Origin: JBAYIE01 sp041665785
Lineage (GTDB): Bacteria > Bacteroidota > Bacteroidia > UKL13-3
Direction of reading: 5' to 3'
NCBI GenBank assembly: GCA_041665785.1
Contig: JBAYIE010000005.1
Coordinates: forward strand, 49,809-113,808
DNA: 64,000 nucleotides
This document shows positions 7,880 through 16,809 of the stretch, piece by piece (the first letter of the stretch is position 1; every line of letters begins with the position of its first letter). A program made the translations under genes and the position numbers. Below the pieces are notes generated by a model. That model had not been told where the DNA came from. It did no database searches and saw only the letters and a program-made list of their open reading frames with translations.

Positions 7880-9088
7880 TTACAATCCCAGCACCATTTT
7901 GTTCGGGTCATGTCCTTCGGTGAGCAGTAATACCGGATTTTCGAGGCATTGTTTCACCTTTACCAAAAAGCCTACCGATTCTTTGCCATCGATGATACGG
8001 TGATCGTAACTCAATGCTACATACATGATGGGGCGGATCACAATTTGTCCGTCTTTTACAACCGGTCGTTCCACAATATTGTGCATGCCCAGAATGGCAG
8101 ATTGCGGTGCATTGATGATGGGCGTGCTGAGCATGCTTCCGAAAACACCACCGTTGGTAATCGTAAAAGTTCCGCCACTCATTTCTTCGAGCGATAATTT
8201 ATTTTCGCGTGCTTTGGCTGCAAGGGCCGCCACTTCTTTTTCGATCTCAGCAAGCGATAAACTCTCGGCATTGCGGATCACCGGAACTACCAGTCCTTTG
8301 GGCGCGCTTACAGCAATAGAGATATCGCAGTAATCGTGGTAGATAAGAGATTCTCCGTTGATATAGGCATTTACTGCAGGAAATTGTTTGAGTGCAACTG
8401 TAACAGCTTTGGTGAAGAAACTCATGAAGCCGAGGTTTACTCCAAATTGTTCCTTGAACGTATTCTTATATTGATTACGCAAGTCCATGATGGGTTTCAT
8501 GTCCACTTCGTTGAACGTAGTGAGCATGGCAGTCTCGTTTTTCACAGCCACCAAACGTTTGGATACAGTTTTACGCAACGATGTCATTTTCTCGGTGCGC
8601 TCGTTGCGCGATTTGGTTTCGTTGCGTGTGGTTTTGAGTTCTGCGTTTACAGCATCGGATTTGGTAATGCGTCCATCTTTTCCGCTTCCTTTCACATCAG
8701 CCGGTGAGATATTTTTTTCGGCCAGAATTTTTGCAGCTGCCGGAGAAGGAAAAGGTTTGTTTCCTTCTTTGATTGGTTCAGTCGTTTTGATTTCTGCCTT
8801 CTTCACCGGTTCCTCTTTGGTTGCCGGTTTATCGATACCGGCCGGCCGTGTGGCCGAAGTATCAATACTGGCTATTCGGTCACCGATTTTAAGGGTATCG
8901 CCTTCGTTGCCAAATGTAGTGAGGGTTCCGGCGGCCTCGGCATTGAGTTCAAACGTGGCTTTATCGCTTTCGAGTTCGCACAGCAATTCGTCCATTTCCA
9001 CAAAATCGCCTGTTTTACGGTTCCAGCGGGCAATGGTTACTTCGCTGATGGATTCTCCTACGGTGGGTACTTTTATATCTATGATCAT
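7880..9088 (-). CDS. odhB: 2-oxoglutarate dehydrogenase E2 (dihydrolipoyllysine-residue succinyltransferase)
   Basis: A 402-residue E2 subunit of the TCA-cycle dehydrogenase. I start at the ATG at 9088, which gives the canonical MIIDIKVPTVGESISEVTI; the frame extends ten residues further upstream without family likeness. Domains in order: lipoyl domain (residues 1-75) with the lipoylated Lys43 in ESDKATFE; a linker rich in Ala, Lys and Glu; a peripheral subunit-binding domain around 115-155 (PSPAAAKILAEKNISPADVKG); and the catalytic acyltransferase domain with SYDHRIIDG, giving His363 and Asp367. The GES sequence near the start and the overall motifs fit the succinyl, not acetyl, branch. The E1 gene is not adjacent, so this E2 stands alone here. 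Confidence 0.93.
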   Translation of the reverse strand: MIIDIKVPTVGESISEVTIARWNRKTGDFVEMDELLCELESDKATFELNAEAAGTLTTFGNEGDTLKIGDRIASIDTSATRPAGIDKPATKEEPVKKAEIKTTEPIKEGNKPFPSPAAAKILAEKNISPADVKGSGKDGRITKSDAVNAELKTTRNETKSRNERTEKMTSLRKTVSKRLVAVKNETAMLTTFNEVDMKPIMDLRNQYKNTFKEQFGVNLGFMSFFTKAVTVALKQFPAVNAYINGESLIYHDYCDISIAVSAPKGLVVPVIRNAESLSLAEIEKEVAALAAKARENKLSLEEMSGGTFTITNGGVFGSMLSTPIINAPQSAILGMHNIVERPVVKDGQIVIRPIMYVALSYDHRIIDGKESVGFLVKVKQCLENPVLLLTEGHDPNKMVLGL

Positions 9089-9189
9089 AAGGTGGGTAAG
9101 CCTGTAATTGCGCAGCAAATGTAGGAAACGATTGGTTGAGGCACAACCAAATAATATGGAGAAGAAACGGAGATCGCTTTTTAATTAAT

Positions 9190-9825
9190 TCACCGTTTTT
9201 TTACACGAAACAAACTGAACAAGGTTAGTCCAAGTACTGAACCGCTAAAGGCGAGAACCATGTCTTTAACTCCATCCCATACATCGCCCTGCGTACCCAG
9301 ATAAGCCATGCCCTGTGCCGGAAAGAACACTTCTGCCACAGCCCATTCCACTATCTCATACAAAGCACTGAAGGATAACAGCAAATTGATGGGCAAAACC
9401 TTACAAACCCATTCAGGCCACTGGAAATGGTTGCGGAAGAAATCGAATAAAGGATACCATGCCAGAAGCCCAAAGCTCGTATGCACAATGCGGTCGTAAT
9501 GATTGCGTTTCAGGTCGAGCAGTTCCTGAATCCTGAATCCCAGAGGGTTTTCGGCATAGGTGTATTGCGATCCATATACATGCATAATGGTAAACAGGAA
9601 AATGAAACTATAACTGAGATCGCTGAATTTAAAGCGTTTATAGGTAAAAGCTAAAACAGACAAGGATAATACGGTCAGGGTATTTTCAATGCACCAGTTA
9701 ATGAGATCGGTGGTATGGGTTACTGTATAAATCCAAAACAATCCAAAGAGGAGGAGGTAAACCTGCAGGATTTTATTTTGGCGAAAGTCCGGCCGGCCCT
9801 TTGAAAATGCGGTAGTCCATTTCAT
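9190..9825 (-). CDS. YjdF/DUF2238-family inner-membrane protein
   Basis: A 211-residue membrane protein with about six hydrophobic helices. It carries the family signature NHYDRIVHTSFGLLAWYPL, and a second conserved stretch, ALYEIVEWAVAEVF, followed by LGTQGDVWDGVKDMV. These match the DUF2238 (YjdF) family, whose function is unknown; conserved Asp, His and Glu residues in the membrane might bind a metal, but that is inference. Its upstream side holds the terminator of the neighbouring PKD gene, so it is likely transcribed on its own. Confidence 0.8.
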   Translation of the reverse strand: MKWTTAFSKGRPDFRQNKILQVYLLLFGLFWIYTVTHTTDLINWCIENTLTVLSLSVLAFTYKRFKFSDLSYSFIFLFTIMHVYGSQYTYAENPLGFRIQELLDLKRNHYDRIVHTSFGLLAWYPLFDFFRNHFQWPEWVCKVLPINLLLSFSALYEIVEWAVAEVFFPAQGMAYLGTQGDVWDGVKDMVLAFSGSVLGLTLFSLFRVKKR

Positions 9826-9856
9826 ATACCCTGCAAGCTATGCAATGCACAGGAAT

Positions 9857-9883
9857 AAAAAAAGCGGCACGAGGCCGCTTTTA
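9857..9883 (-). terminator. Rho-independent terminator of the PKD/T9SS gene
   Basis: On the minus strand the stem AAAAGCGGC (9882-9874) pairs with GCCGCTTTT (9868-9860) around a five-base loop, followed by further T residues. It begins 15 bases after the stop codon of the PKD-repeat gene and precedes the YjdF-like gene. This is the clearest intrinsic terminator in the window. Confidence 0.88.
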
Positions 9884-9897
9884 AAGGATTAGGGAAA

Positions 9898-12336
9898 TCA
9901 GTGTTTGATTAACTTAAATGTTTTTGAACCGGCAGCTGTTTGCAAATTCACAAAGTAAACACCGGCCGGAATGATGGTAGCATCAAATTCCAAGGCGTTA
10001 TTCCCGTTGCTGAGTTGCATTTTTTTACTGTACAATGTTTTGCCGGTTATATCAATCAGGTTTACGATCAGTTGATCTTCTTTATCCGATATCAGCTGGA
10101 TCTGAATCCTATCCTTCACCGGGTTTGGATAAACATACGCATCCGGTCCGTTTTGATTTTGTTCGGAAAGCGCTCCCGGTAAAACAACCGTAACCTTTAC
10201 AGAATCCCAGCTTTTGCATCCGTTGCCATTTTCGGCACCGAAATAAATGTAATAAGTACCTACGGTATTGAAAGTGCGGGTAAGTGTGGTTGCTGTAGAT
10301 GTATCGTTGGGTCCGGTACCATAAAACCACACATGGAAGTAAGTACCGGTGAGGTTGGCCGTAAAGGTTAGCGACGTCCCTTTGGTTATGGTGGTGTCGT
10401 TGGTCTGAATTTGTCCGGCCGGTGCAGCAAATACAGTAATCTGATCATAAGCGGTATCGGAACTGCATTTGTTGTAGGCTACCAACATTACATTGTAATT
10501 GCCTGCAGTTTTATACACATACCAGGTATGCGGAAAGAAATCTTTGCGGGTTTGAATGATCTTGTTTCCATCGCCCATAAAAATGACTACGCTATCGGTT
10601 TTGAACGAAAACTGATCGATTAAAATAGAATCGTTTACACAAGCCAGATTCTGATCAATATAAAAATCTGCTGTAGGAGATGCCGTGGCAGAAGCCCAGA
10701 TGGTTTGTGCCTCAGTAGCTGTTTGTCCGCATGAATTTACCGTGCTGTGCAATACGGTATAGTAACCCGGATTATTGTATTTGTGCTGAATTTTTGGAGT
10801 CGTATAGGTTGTACCATCACCCATTTCCCATTTATGCTGGGTAACCGTAACCACTTTGTAAGCGGTGTAATAATTGCTGTCGGCAATTCCAAAAATGGAA
10901 TCTCCGTAACAAACCGGAATTCCTGCGCTCCAGCTGCTTTCAATGTCGAAACCGGCAAAGGATTGCGAATTGTTTTTTACCTCTATGTTTAATGATGTTG
11001 TATCTATCCTGCAACGGGTGTAGAAAATATATTTAAGCGGGAAGTTTCCTGTATTCGGGTATAGTTTCTCTACGAAATTTTCATTCAGGACAGAACTGCC
11101 ATCATGAAAAATCCATTTGGTTGAATCTGCTTCTGTATCAAAAGAAAAGGTGCTGAGAAGCACTTTATTTCCCGGACAAATGCTGCCATCAGGTCCGGTC
11201 TGCACATTGATATAACTGTAATTGGCAGGGATGGAATCCGTTGCGCGTACATTCAACATGAAGGAGAGCGAGTCTTTAATTCCGCAGGCATTTTCATATT
11301 CATAAACCAATGGATAATCGCCAATGGTGGCAAAAGAGTAAAATGTATCCATGGCTGAAAGCACAATACCTCCAGGTAGTTTCCATTTGTGGGAAATAAT
11401 TTGTTCGTTATAGGATCCATTAAAATGAAAGAGAGAACCCGGACAGGTTAAGTAGCGATACCCACCGATATTCGGATCATAGCTATTGGGGTTGATGTTT
11501 ACAGAGATGGAACTGTTATCCATTTCCGTGTCTGTAATTTTTACCGTAAAGAGCGAGGTGTCTGAATTGTTTTTAAAAAACACGATCAGCTTTATGGTAT
11601 AAGTTCCTTTGATGTTATAAGTGTGTTCTAATTCATTCTGACCTTCAATAATGGTTCCATCGCCCAATTCCCAACGCATACGGGTGTATACGTCGGAGTA
11701 ACTGTACATGCGGATTTCTGAACCGGGGCAGGCAATTTGCGGATATACATAGCCCGATGAGATGGGTATGAAACTGTTTGAGTCAATGACTTCTAATTGA
11801 GCATCCACATAAGATGAATCACCGCAACCATTGGTAGTTTTTAGTGAAATGGTATAGGTTCCGGGGTTTGGATAGGAGAATGAAAACTTTTCCGTTGTGG
11901 CGGTCTTGCCATTGCCGTTGTTCCAGAAATAAGAAGTACTGGCTGTGGATGCATTGGTCAGGTAGATCATAGCACCCGGTGTGATAAAGGAGGCCCCAAA
12001 ACTTCCCATATAAAAATAAGCATTGGGCAGATTACGCACATACACTGCCTTTGTTACGGCATGTGTTTGCACACCATTAATGGCTGTGAGGGTAATCATA
12101 TAAGTGCCCGGTGAATTGTATGCATGTGTAGGCGTAGTCAATGTGGATGTAATCCCGTCGCCAAAATCCCAAAAATAATCGGTAGCGCCTGTACTGTTAT
12201 TGGTGAAGTTAATGGTTGCACCCATGCAATAACCATTGCTTCCTCCGATGGTAAATGAGGCAACCTGGGCATGCGTAAATACTGTGTTCGAGAGGAGAAT
12301 TCCTGCGAGCACCAATGTCTGGATAATTCTTTTCAT
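9898..12336 (-). CDS. PKD-repeat surface protein with type IX secretion sorting domain
   Basis: An 812-residue secreted protein. The start at 12336 gives the signal peptide MKRIIQTLVLAGILLSNTVF; the longer frame (from 12390) lacks one at its own N-terminus. It has about eight PKD-like units, recognised by WDFGDG, WELGDG, WEMGDG and FMGDG turns followed by a HTYxxxGxYxIxL strand. The last 75 residues form a type A T9SS sorting domain (VYPNPVKDRIQIQL, ITGKTLYSKKM, PAGVYFVNLQ, KTFKLIKH). Such proteins are exported across the outer membrane and anchored or released; the PKD repeats are probably spacers or adhesive modules. The minus-strand terminator directly follows it. Confidence 0.9.
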   Translation of the reverse strand: MKRIIQTLVLAGILLSNTVFTHAQVASFTIGGSNGYCMGATINFTNNSTGATDYFWDFGDGITSTLTTPTHAYNSPGTYMITLTAINGVQTHAVTKAVYVRNLPNAYFYMGSFGASFITPGAMIYLTNASTASTSYFWNNGNGKTATTEKFSFSYPNPGTYTISLKTTNGCGDSSYVDAQLEVIDSNSFIPISSGYVYPQIACPGSEIRMYSYSDVYTRMRWELGDGTIIEGQNELEHTYNIKGTYTIKLIVFFKNNSDTSLFTVKITDTEMDNSSISVNINPNSYDPNIGGYRYLTCPGSLFHFNGSYNEQIISHKWKLPGGIVLSAMDTFYSFATIGDYPLVYEYENACGIKDSLSFMLNVRATDSIPANYSYINVQTGPDGSICPGNKVLLSTFSFDTEADSTKWIFHDGSSVLNENFVEKLYPNTGNFPLKYIFYTRCRIDTTSLNIEVKNNSQSFAGFDIESSWSAGIPVCYGDSIFGIADSNYYTAYKVVTVTQHKWEMGDGTTYTTPKIQHKYNNPGYYTVLHSTVNSCGQTATEAQTIWASATASPTADFYIDQNLACVNDSILIDQFSFKTDSVVIFMGDGNKIIQTRKDFFPHTWYVYKTAGNYNVMLVAYNKCSSDTAYDQITVFAAPAGQIQTNDTTITKGTSLTFTANLTGTYFHVWFYGTGPNDTSTATTLTRTFNTVGTYYIYFGAENGNGCKSWDSVKVTVVLPGALSEQNQNGPDAYVYPNPVKDRIQIQLISDKEDQLIVNLIDITGKTLYSKKMQLSNGNNALEFDATIIPAGVYFVNLQTAAGSKTFKLIKH

Positions 12337-12525
12337 AACCCTATTCTTTAGTTCTTCAAAGTTATACGAAAAAGAAAACGGGAAACCCAATCAAAAGCCG
12401 GTAAAATACATGATTTAAGTCCATGTTTTGGAGCCATTATGCGCATAAAAGGATTGTATATCCGTATGGGAAAGTCGGCTTGAAAAGACAATTTAGCCTA
12501 CACAGAATGAAAGTGAAAACGCAGT

Positions 12526-12870
12526 CTAAATTTCCTTCTTCATGCGTTCGATAGACGCCTGATAAATGATGGAGAAATTTTTGTCCAGCATAAACGTGCG
12601 CAATTGTCCTTTCCATTCATCTGCTATTTCAGAAAGTTCCAGCATGCGTTTGTGGTTCTCTGCATTTTTAGGATCTGCTTTTTGAATATGAATAACCTTG
12701 ATGTATTCGTCCATCCAGCGTTCGTACAACAACATAAATTCGCGTTGCTCTTCGTTTAAACGGAGGATCTGTTCCGATTCGGAAGCAAGTAAAGAACCGG
12801 AAGCAAGAGTAGCTCCTGCTGAAAGGCCAAGTAATTGCAGAAATTTGCGGCGTGTGGTAGATTCGGTCAT
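12526..12870 (-). CDS. Small protein with twin-arginine signal, function unknown
   Basis: A 114-residue protein. The N-terminus STTRRKFLQLLGLSAGATLA is a twin-arginine (Tat) signal: RRKFLQLL followed by a hydrophobic stretch and an ASG-type cleavage region. The mature part is helical and charged (LNEEQREFMLLYERWMDEYI, NHKRMLELSEIADEWKGQL), with no cysteines or cofactor motif. Tat export usually serves folded or cofactor-bearing proteins, so it may travel with a partner. In this phylum many predicted Tat signals turn out to be lipoprotein or Sec signals, so the route is an inference. Confidence 0.6.
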   Translation of the reverse strand: MTESTTRRKFLQLLGLSAGATLASGSLLASESEQILRLNEEQREFMLLYERWMDEYIKVIHIQKADPKNAENHKRMLELSEIADEWKGQLRTFMLDKNFSIIYQASIERMKKEI

Positions 12871-12974
12871 GGTAGTAGAGATTTACATCTGATCAAATGT
12901 AATACATTCGACGAATAAGATTTTAGGTTAGACCATTAAATTACTTATCTTTCCTTAAACAACCACCACAGTCT

Positions 12975-13805
12975 ATGAAGCACATCATTTTATTTACCTG
13001 TTTATTTTCTGTTTTTGTAAATTCTAGTGTGCTTGCACAAAGCATCACTCCTGTTTCCACGGCATCCACCAATGTTGGAATAAGTGGTTTAACCCTGGCG
13101 ATGTCAATCCAACAATTCAAGGAGAAACTGGAATTTGATGCCACGGAATATGTATTGCGAAACAATAAAGAGGTCGATTTATTTACACTTAAAGTCATGA
13201 ATCTGGATAATGTAAAAGTTTCAGATTTATCCAATATTTCATGTATAGCGTTTAATGTAAATATGTTAAATAAAGATTTAACCGTAAAAGAGCGTTATGT
13301 ATTGTTATTGCTCACAAACAGAGGCTGGATCAGCGATAACGGCATAAACACAGGTTTAAACAAGTATAAATTACTAAGCAGAACAGAATGGAATAATATT
13401 TTTCTTACGTATATTAATTGTGCAAGTAGTTTTAAAACAAAATATTCTGCAACGCATTATATTCAGGGCCTGACTTTGCTTGCGAATAGTATGTACAATG
13501 AGAATGATTCTTCGCATCTTAAAATAACAAACAGTAACCATACCATCAGCTTTTTCAAGATTGATAATTATCCGATAGGAAGGGCAACATTAACAACAGG
13601 CGGGGTGGTATTTACTGTCCCGAATTCACCAAGAATACCTTTTATGCCGTTTCATAAGGATGCCTATTCAGTGGTGGATTTTTCACCCGAATATAAAATT
13701 ATATACAGTGAAAACGCGCTTGGTTTGTATATAAAACAAATGGATCGTCTGGTAGAACTGAAGCGGAATACAATAAATGCCATTCACTTCGCTGTAAATA
13801 ATTAA
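12975..13805 (+). CDS. Exported protein of unknown function
   Basis: A 276-residue protein with a signal peptide, MKHIILFTCLFSVFVNSSVLA, followed by QSITPVS. I recognise no domain. The sequence is rich in Asn, Ser and Thr and more AT-rich in codon use than neighbouring core genes. It is transcribed alone on the plus strand between two minus-strand genes; the heme operon's last gene converges on it with a 60-bp gap. Confidence 0.55.
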   Translation: MKHIILFTCLFSVFVNSSVLAQSITPVSTASTNVGISGLTLAMSIQQFKEKLEFDATEYVLRNNKEVDLFTLKVMNLDNVKVSDLSNISCIAFNVNMLNKDLTVKERYVLLLLTNRGWISDNGINTGLNKYKLLSRTEWNNIFLTYINCASSFKTKYSATHYIQGLTLLANSMYNENDSSHLKITNSNHTISFFKIDNYPIGRATLTTGGVVFTVPNSPRIPFMPFHKDAYSVVDFSPEYKIIYSENALGLYIKQMDRLVELKRNTINAIHFAVNN

Positions 13806-13865
13806 TTACTAGCCGTGTGGTATATTGGCTTGTGACGGATGTTAATCCGGTTGATTGAATTCGAT

Positions 13866-14405
13866 TTATGCGCCTTGCTTTTTTTTGCGCAGGTTTTTGT
13901 AAATGCGTATGGCTGTCATCAGCAGAAATATCAGGGCAAACATGCCGAGCAAGCCATAAACCAGGCTCAAAGCCTGACGCACCACTACCAACATTACAAC
14001 GGCAATTAAGATAAGTGTTGGAATTTCATTCCAGATCCGTAATTGTTGACTGCTGTATGGGAATTGATTGCGTTGATGTTTTTTGAAAATAATATGGAGC
14101 GTGTACTGATACACAAAGAGCAATACCACAAAACCCAATTTGATCCATAACCAGGTGGGCCATGCAGCGTAATAAAACAAAAGACTGGTACCGAAAATTA
14201 ATGTTAATACTGCAGAAGGAAACGTGATGGCCCAATACAAACGCTGGGTCATGATCCCCAATTGATTCAATAAAATACTGCGGTCGGGTTCGGGTTTATC
14301 AAATGCCTCACGCTGATAAATAAAGAGACGCACGAGGTAAAACATCCCGCTAAACCAGGTTACAATAAAAATGATATGCAGTGCTTTGAGGTAAAGGAAT
14401 GCCAT
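13866..14405 (-). CDS. hemJ: HemJ-type protoporphyrinogen IX oxidase
   Basis: A 179-residue membrane protein (former UPF0093, CopD-like). The N-terminal helix FLYLKALHIIFIVTWFSGMF with its conserved His and the YLVRLFIYQREA segment are characteristic, as is WLWIKLGFVVLLFVYQYTLH in the middle. HemJ oxidises protoporphyrinogen IX to protoporphyrin IX, probably passing electrons to the quinone pool. It starts 2 bp after the hemH stop and is the last gene of the heme operon, which supports the assignment strongly. The C-terminal third (from about residue 145) is a last helix and a basic tail. Confidence 0.88.
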   Translation of the reverse strand: MAFLYLKALHIIFIVTWFSGMFYLVRLFIYQREAFDKPEPDRSILLNQLGIMTQRLYWAITFPSAVLTLIFGTSLLFYYAAWPTWLWIKLGFVVLLFVYQYTLHIIFKKHQRNQFPYSSQQLRIWNEIPTLILIAVVMLVVVRQALSLVYGLLGMFALIFLLMTAIRIYKNLRKKKQGA

Positions 14406-14407
14406 GT

Positions 14408-15424
14408 TTATGCCTGTTGTATTAAGGTGTTGACCGCTTTAACCCATGCTGGGTTTGTATTCAGGCAAGGAATATTGACATACATTTCGCCTCCTGCCTG
14501 CATAAATGTTTCCCTTCCTTCCATATTCATTTCTTCTAATGTTTCAAGGCAATCACTCACAAACGCCGGGCAAACCACCAGTGTCTTTTTAATTCCACGT
14601 GCAGGCATTTCCTGCAGGGTTTGTGCAGTAGATGGACTTAACCATTTGTCGCGGCCCAGGCGCGATTGAAAGGATATGCTGTATTTCTCTTTCGGTAAAT
14701 TCAAACGTTTTGCCACGGCTTCGGTTGTTTGAAATACCTGATGGCGATAGCAGGTACTGTGAGCGGGAGATGGCACTGAACAGCAATCCAAACCATTCAG
14801 GCAATGATTGCCGGTTGGATCGCTTTTATGAATATGTCGTTCCGGAATACCGTGATAACTAAACAGAAGTTGATCATACGTATCGGTGAGATACGGTTGA
14901 ATCGATTCGGCTAACGCTGCTATATAATCCGGGTGGTTATAAAAGGGTTGTACCACTTTCAATTGAAACGGATAAGCACCTTTGCGATGTGCTTCCTGTA
15001 CATGCAGTACCCCTGTTTCGTAACTGCTCATTGCAAAATGCGGATACAACGGTAGCAAAACCAATTCTTCGAGATCGGGATGTTCGGCTTTGATTTTTTT
15101 CAGCATGGAAGCAGGTGTCGGGTTGGCATAACGCATGCACAGGTATGCTGGTAAACCGGTTTCTGCCTGCACGGCAAGCGTTAATTCCTTACTGATTTGA
15201 ATCAGCGGAGATCCGTTTTTGGTCCAGATGCTTTTGTATTTTTCGGCACTCGATTTTGCACGGAAGGGAACAATGATTCCGCGTACCAACAACAAACGAG
15301 CGAGGTAGGGAATGTCTATCACACGACCATCCATCAGAAACTCATTGAGGTAAGTCCTCACATCTTTTACGGAAGTAGAATCGGGCGAACCCAGGTTGGT
15401 GAGCAGGATGGCTTTTTTCGACAT
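14408..15424 (-). CDS. hemH: Ferrochelatase
   Basis: A 338-residue enzyme inserting ferrous iron into protoporphyrin IX, the last step of heme synthesis. The active-site His is in LLFSYHGIPERH, and the conserved Glu is in DCLETLEEMNMEG. The N-terminus KKAILLTNLGSPDSTSVKDV is typical. A short Cys-rich stretch (HCLNGLDCCSVP) lies after the active-site His; whether this holds a cluster is unknown. Upstream hemN ends 9 bp before, downstream hemJ starts after 2 bp. Confidence 0.95.
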   Translation of the reverse strand: MSKKAILLTNLGSPDSTSVKDVRTYLNEFLMDGRVIDIPYLARLLLVRGIIVPFRAKSSAEKYKSIWTKNGSPLIQISKELTLAVQAETGLPAYLCMRYANPTPASMLKKIKAEHPDLEELVLLPLYPHFAMSSYETGVLHVQEAHRKGAYPFQLKVVQPFYNHPDYIAALAESIQPYLTDTYDQLLFSYHGIPERHIHKSDPTGNHCLNGLDCCSVPSPAHSTCYRHQVFQTTEAVAKRLNLPKEKYSISFQSRLGRDKWLSPSTAQTLQEMPARGIKKTLVVCPAFVSDCLETLEEMNMEGRETFMQAGGEMYVNIPCLNTNPAWVKAVNTLIQQA

Positions 15425-15433
15425 GCGGTAGTA

Positions 15434-16798
15434 TCAGATGGCTTTGCTGAACAAATTTGACCCCAGTTTGTTGCGGTAAAGATAAGCATCCAAAGAAGAG
15501 CAAATATTCCGGATAAAGAGTTTCCCTTTTGGATCAATATGAATTTTATCTCCGTTGATTTGTATCAAACCATCTGCTTTGTAGGTATTCAGATGTTCGA
15601 GGATATGGTTTTTAAAATCGGGATCGAGTGCATCGCTGCTCAAATCGGTGGTATCGGTGCACATCAGGTTGAGGATATGGCGGCGAATGATCATGTCTTC
15701 TTCGCTCAGCAAATGTCCGTTCACCAAAGGCATTTCTCCTTTGGCAACGCGCTCCTGATAGGCTTCAACCTCTTTTTCGTTTTGCGCAAATGCCGTCCAG
15801 CTGTCGCTGATGCTCGATGCACCTAACCCGATAACCAGTTGATTATTGGTGGTGGTATATCCCATAAAATTACGGTGCAACTGACCCTTGTTGTATGCGG
15901 TTAACAGCTTATCGGTGGGCAAAGCAAAATGATCCATGCCAATGCTTACAAATCCCATTTCGGTTAAGAGTGCATTGCCCAGGCTGTACATTTCCAGTTT
16001 GAGTTCGGCTTTTGGAATATCGTCGTCGGTATAACGGCGCTGCACCTTGCTCTTCCACGGCACATGCGCGTACGAATAAAATGCGATGCGATCGGGCATC
16101 AACTGACCAACGCGTTCAAAGGTATATTGTATGCTCTCGAGTGTTTGTTTGGGTAAGCCGTAAATCAAATCGGTATTCACACTGAAATATCCCAGTTCGC
16201 GTGCCCAGTCAATCACTTCTTTGGTTTTTTCAAAGGTTTGAATGCGGTTGATCACAAATTGAACCTGCGGATCAAAATCCTGCACACCCAGGCTGATGCG
16301 GTTGAATCCAACGGCCCGCAACGCCTTTAAATGCGCAAAGGTGGTAAAGTTAGGATGCACTTCCACGCTGAATTCATGATCGGGAGCAATGGTACAATCC
16401 GCAGTTAAGCCTTCGATAAGTTGGGTTAAATGTTCCGGAGAAAAGAAAGTAGGCGTTCCGCCTCCCAAATGTATTTCGCGGATTACGGGTTTGGAAGGAA
16501 ACAATGGACGATACAAATTCCATTCGCTCAACACCGAATCCAAATAAGGTTCTTCTACTTTGTGATTTTTGGTGATGCGTTTGTTGCAGGCGCAATACGT
16601 ACACAATTCTTCGCAAAAGGGCAGGTGCACATAAATGCTCAGTTCACCGTTTTCGCGCACAAAGGTATTCACCAGGGCATCTTTCCATGCTTGCTCATCA
16701 ATGCCTCCTGATTGCCAGAAAGGAACCGTAGGATAGCTTGTATAGCGGGGAGTAGGGATATCGTATTTCTGCAGCAGGTGTTTAATTTCAGTATTCAT
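15434..16798 (-). CDS. hemN: Oxygen-independent coproporphyrinogen III oxidase (radical SAM)
   Basis: A 454-residue enzyme converting coproporphyrinogen III to protoporphyrinogen IX without oxygen. The radical-SAM motif is in VHLPFCEELCTYCACNK, the CxxxCxxCxC form of true HemN, as opposed to the shorter HemW proteins. GGGTPTFFSPEHL follows as the SAM-binding loop. Length matches E. coli HemN (457). The absence of hemF in the operon points to an anaerobic or low-oxygen route, although hemF may lie elsewhere in the genome. Confidence 0.95.
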   Translation of the reverse strand: MNTEIKHLLQKYDIPTPRYTSYPTVPFWQSGGIDEQAWKDALVNTFVRENGELSIYVHLPFCEELCTYCACNKRITKNHKVEEPYLDSVLSEWNLYRPLFPSKPVIREIHLGGGTPTFFSPEHLTQLIEGLTADCTIAPDHEFSVEVHPNFTTFAHLKALRAVGFNRISLGVQDFDPQVQFVINRIQTFEKTKEVIDWARELGYFSVNTDLIYGLPKQTLESIQYTFERVGQLMPDRIAFYSYAHVPWKSKVQRRYTDDDIPKAELKLEMYSLGNALLTEMGFVSIGMDHFALPTDKLLTAYNKGQLHRNFMGYTTTNNQLVIGLGASSISDSWTAFAQNEKEVEAYQERVAKGEMPLVNGHLLSEEDMIIRRHILNLMCTDTTDLSSDALDPDFKNHILEHLNTYKADGLIQINGDKIHIDPKGKLFIRNICSSLDAYLYRNKLGSNLFSKAI

Positions 16799-16809
16799 AA
16801 TGCGTGCAA

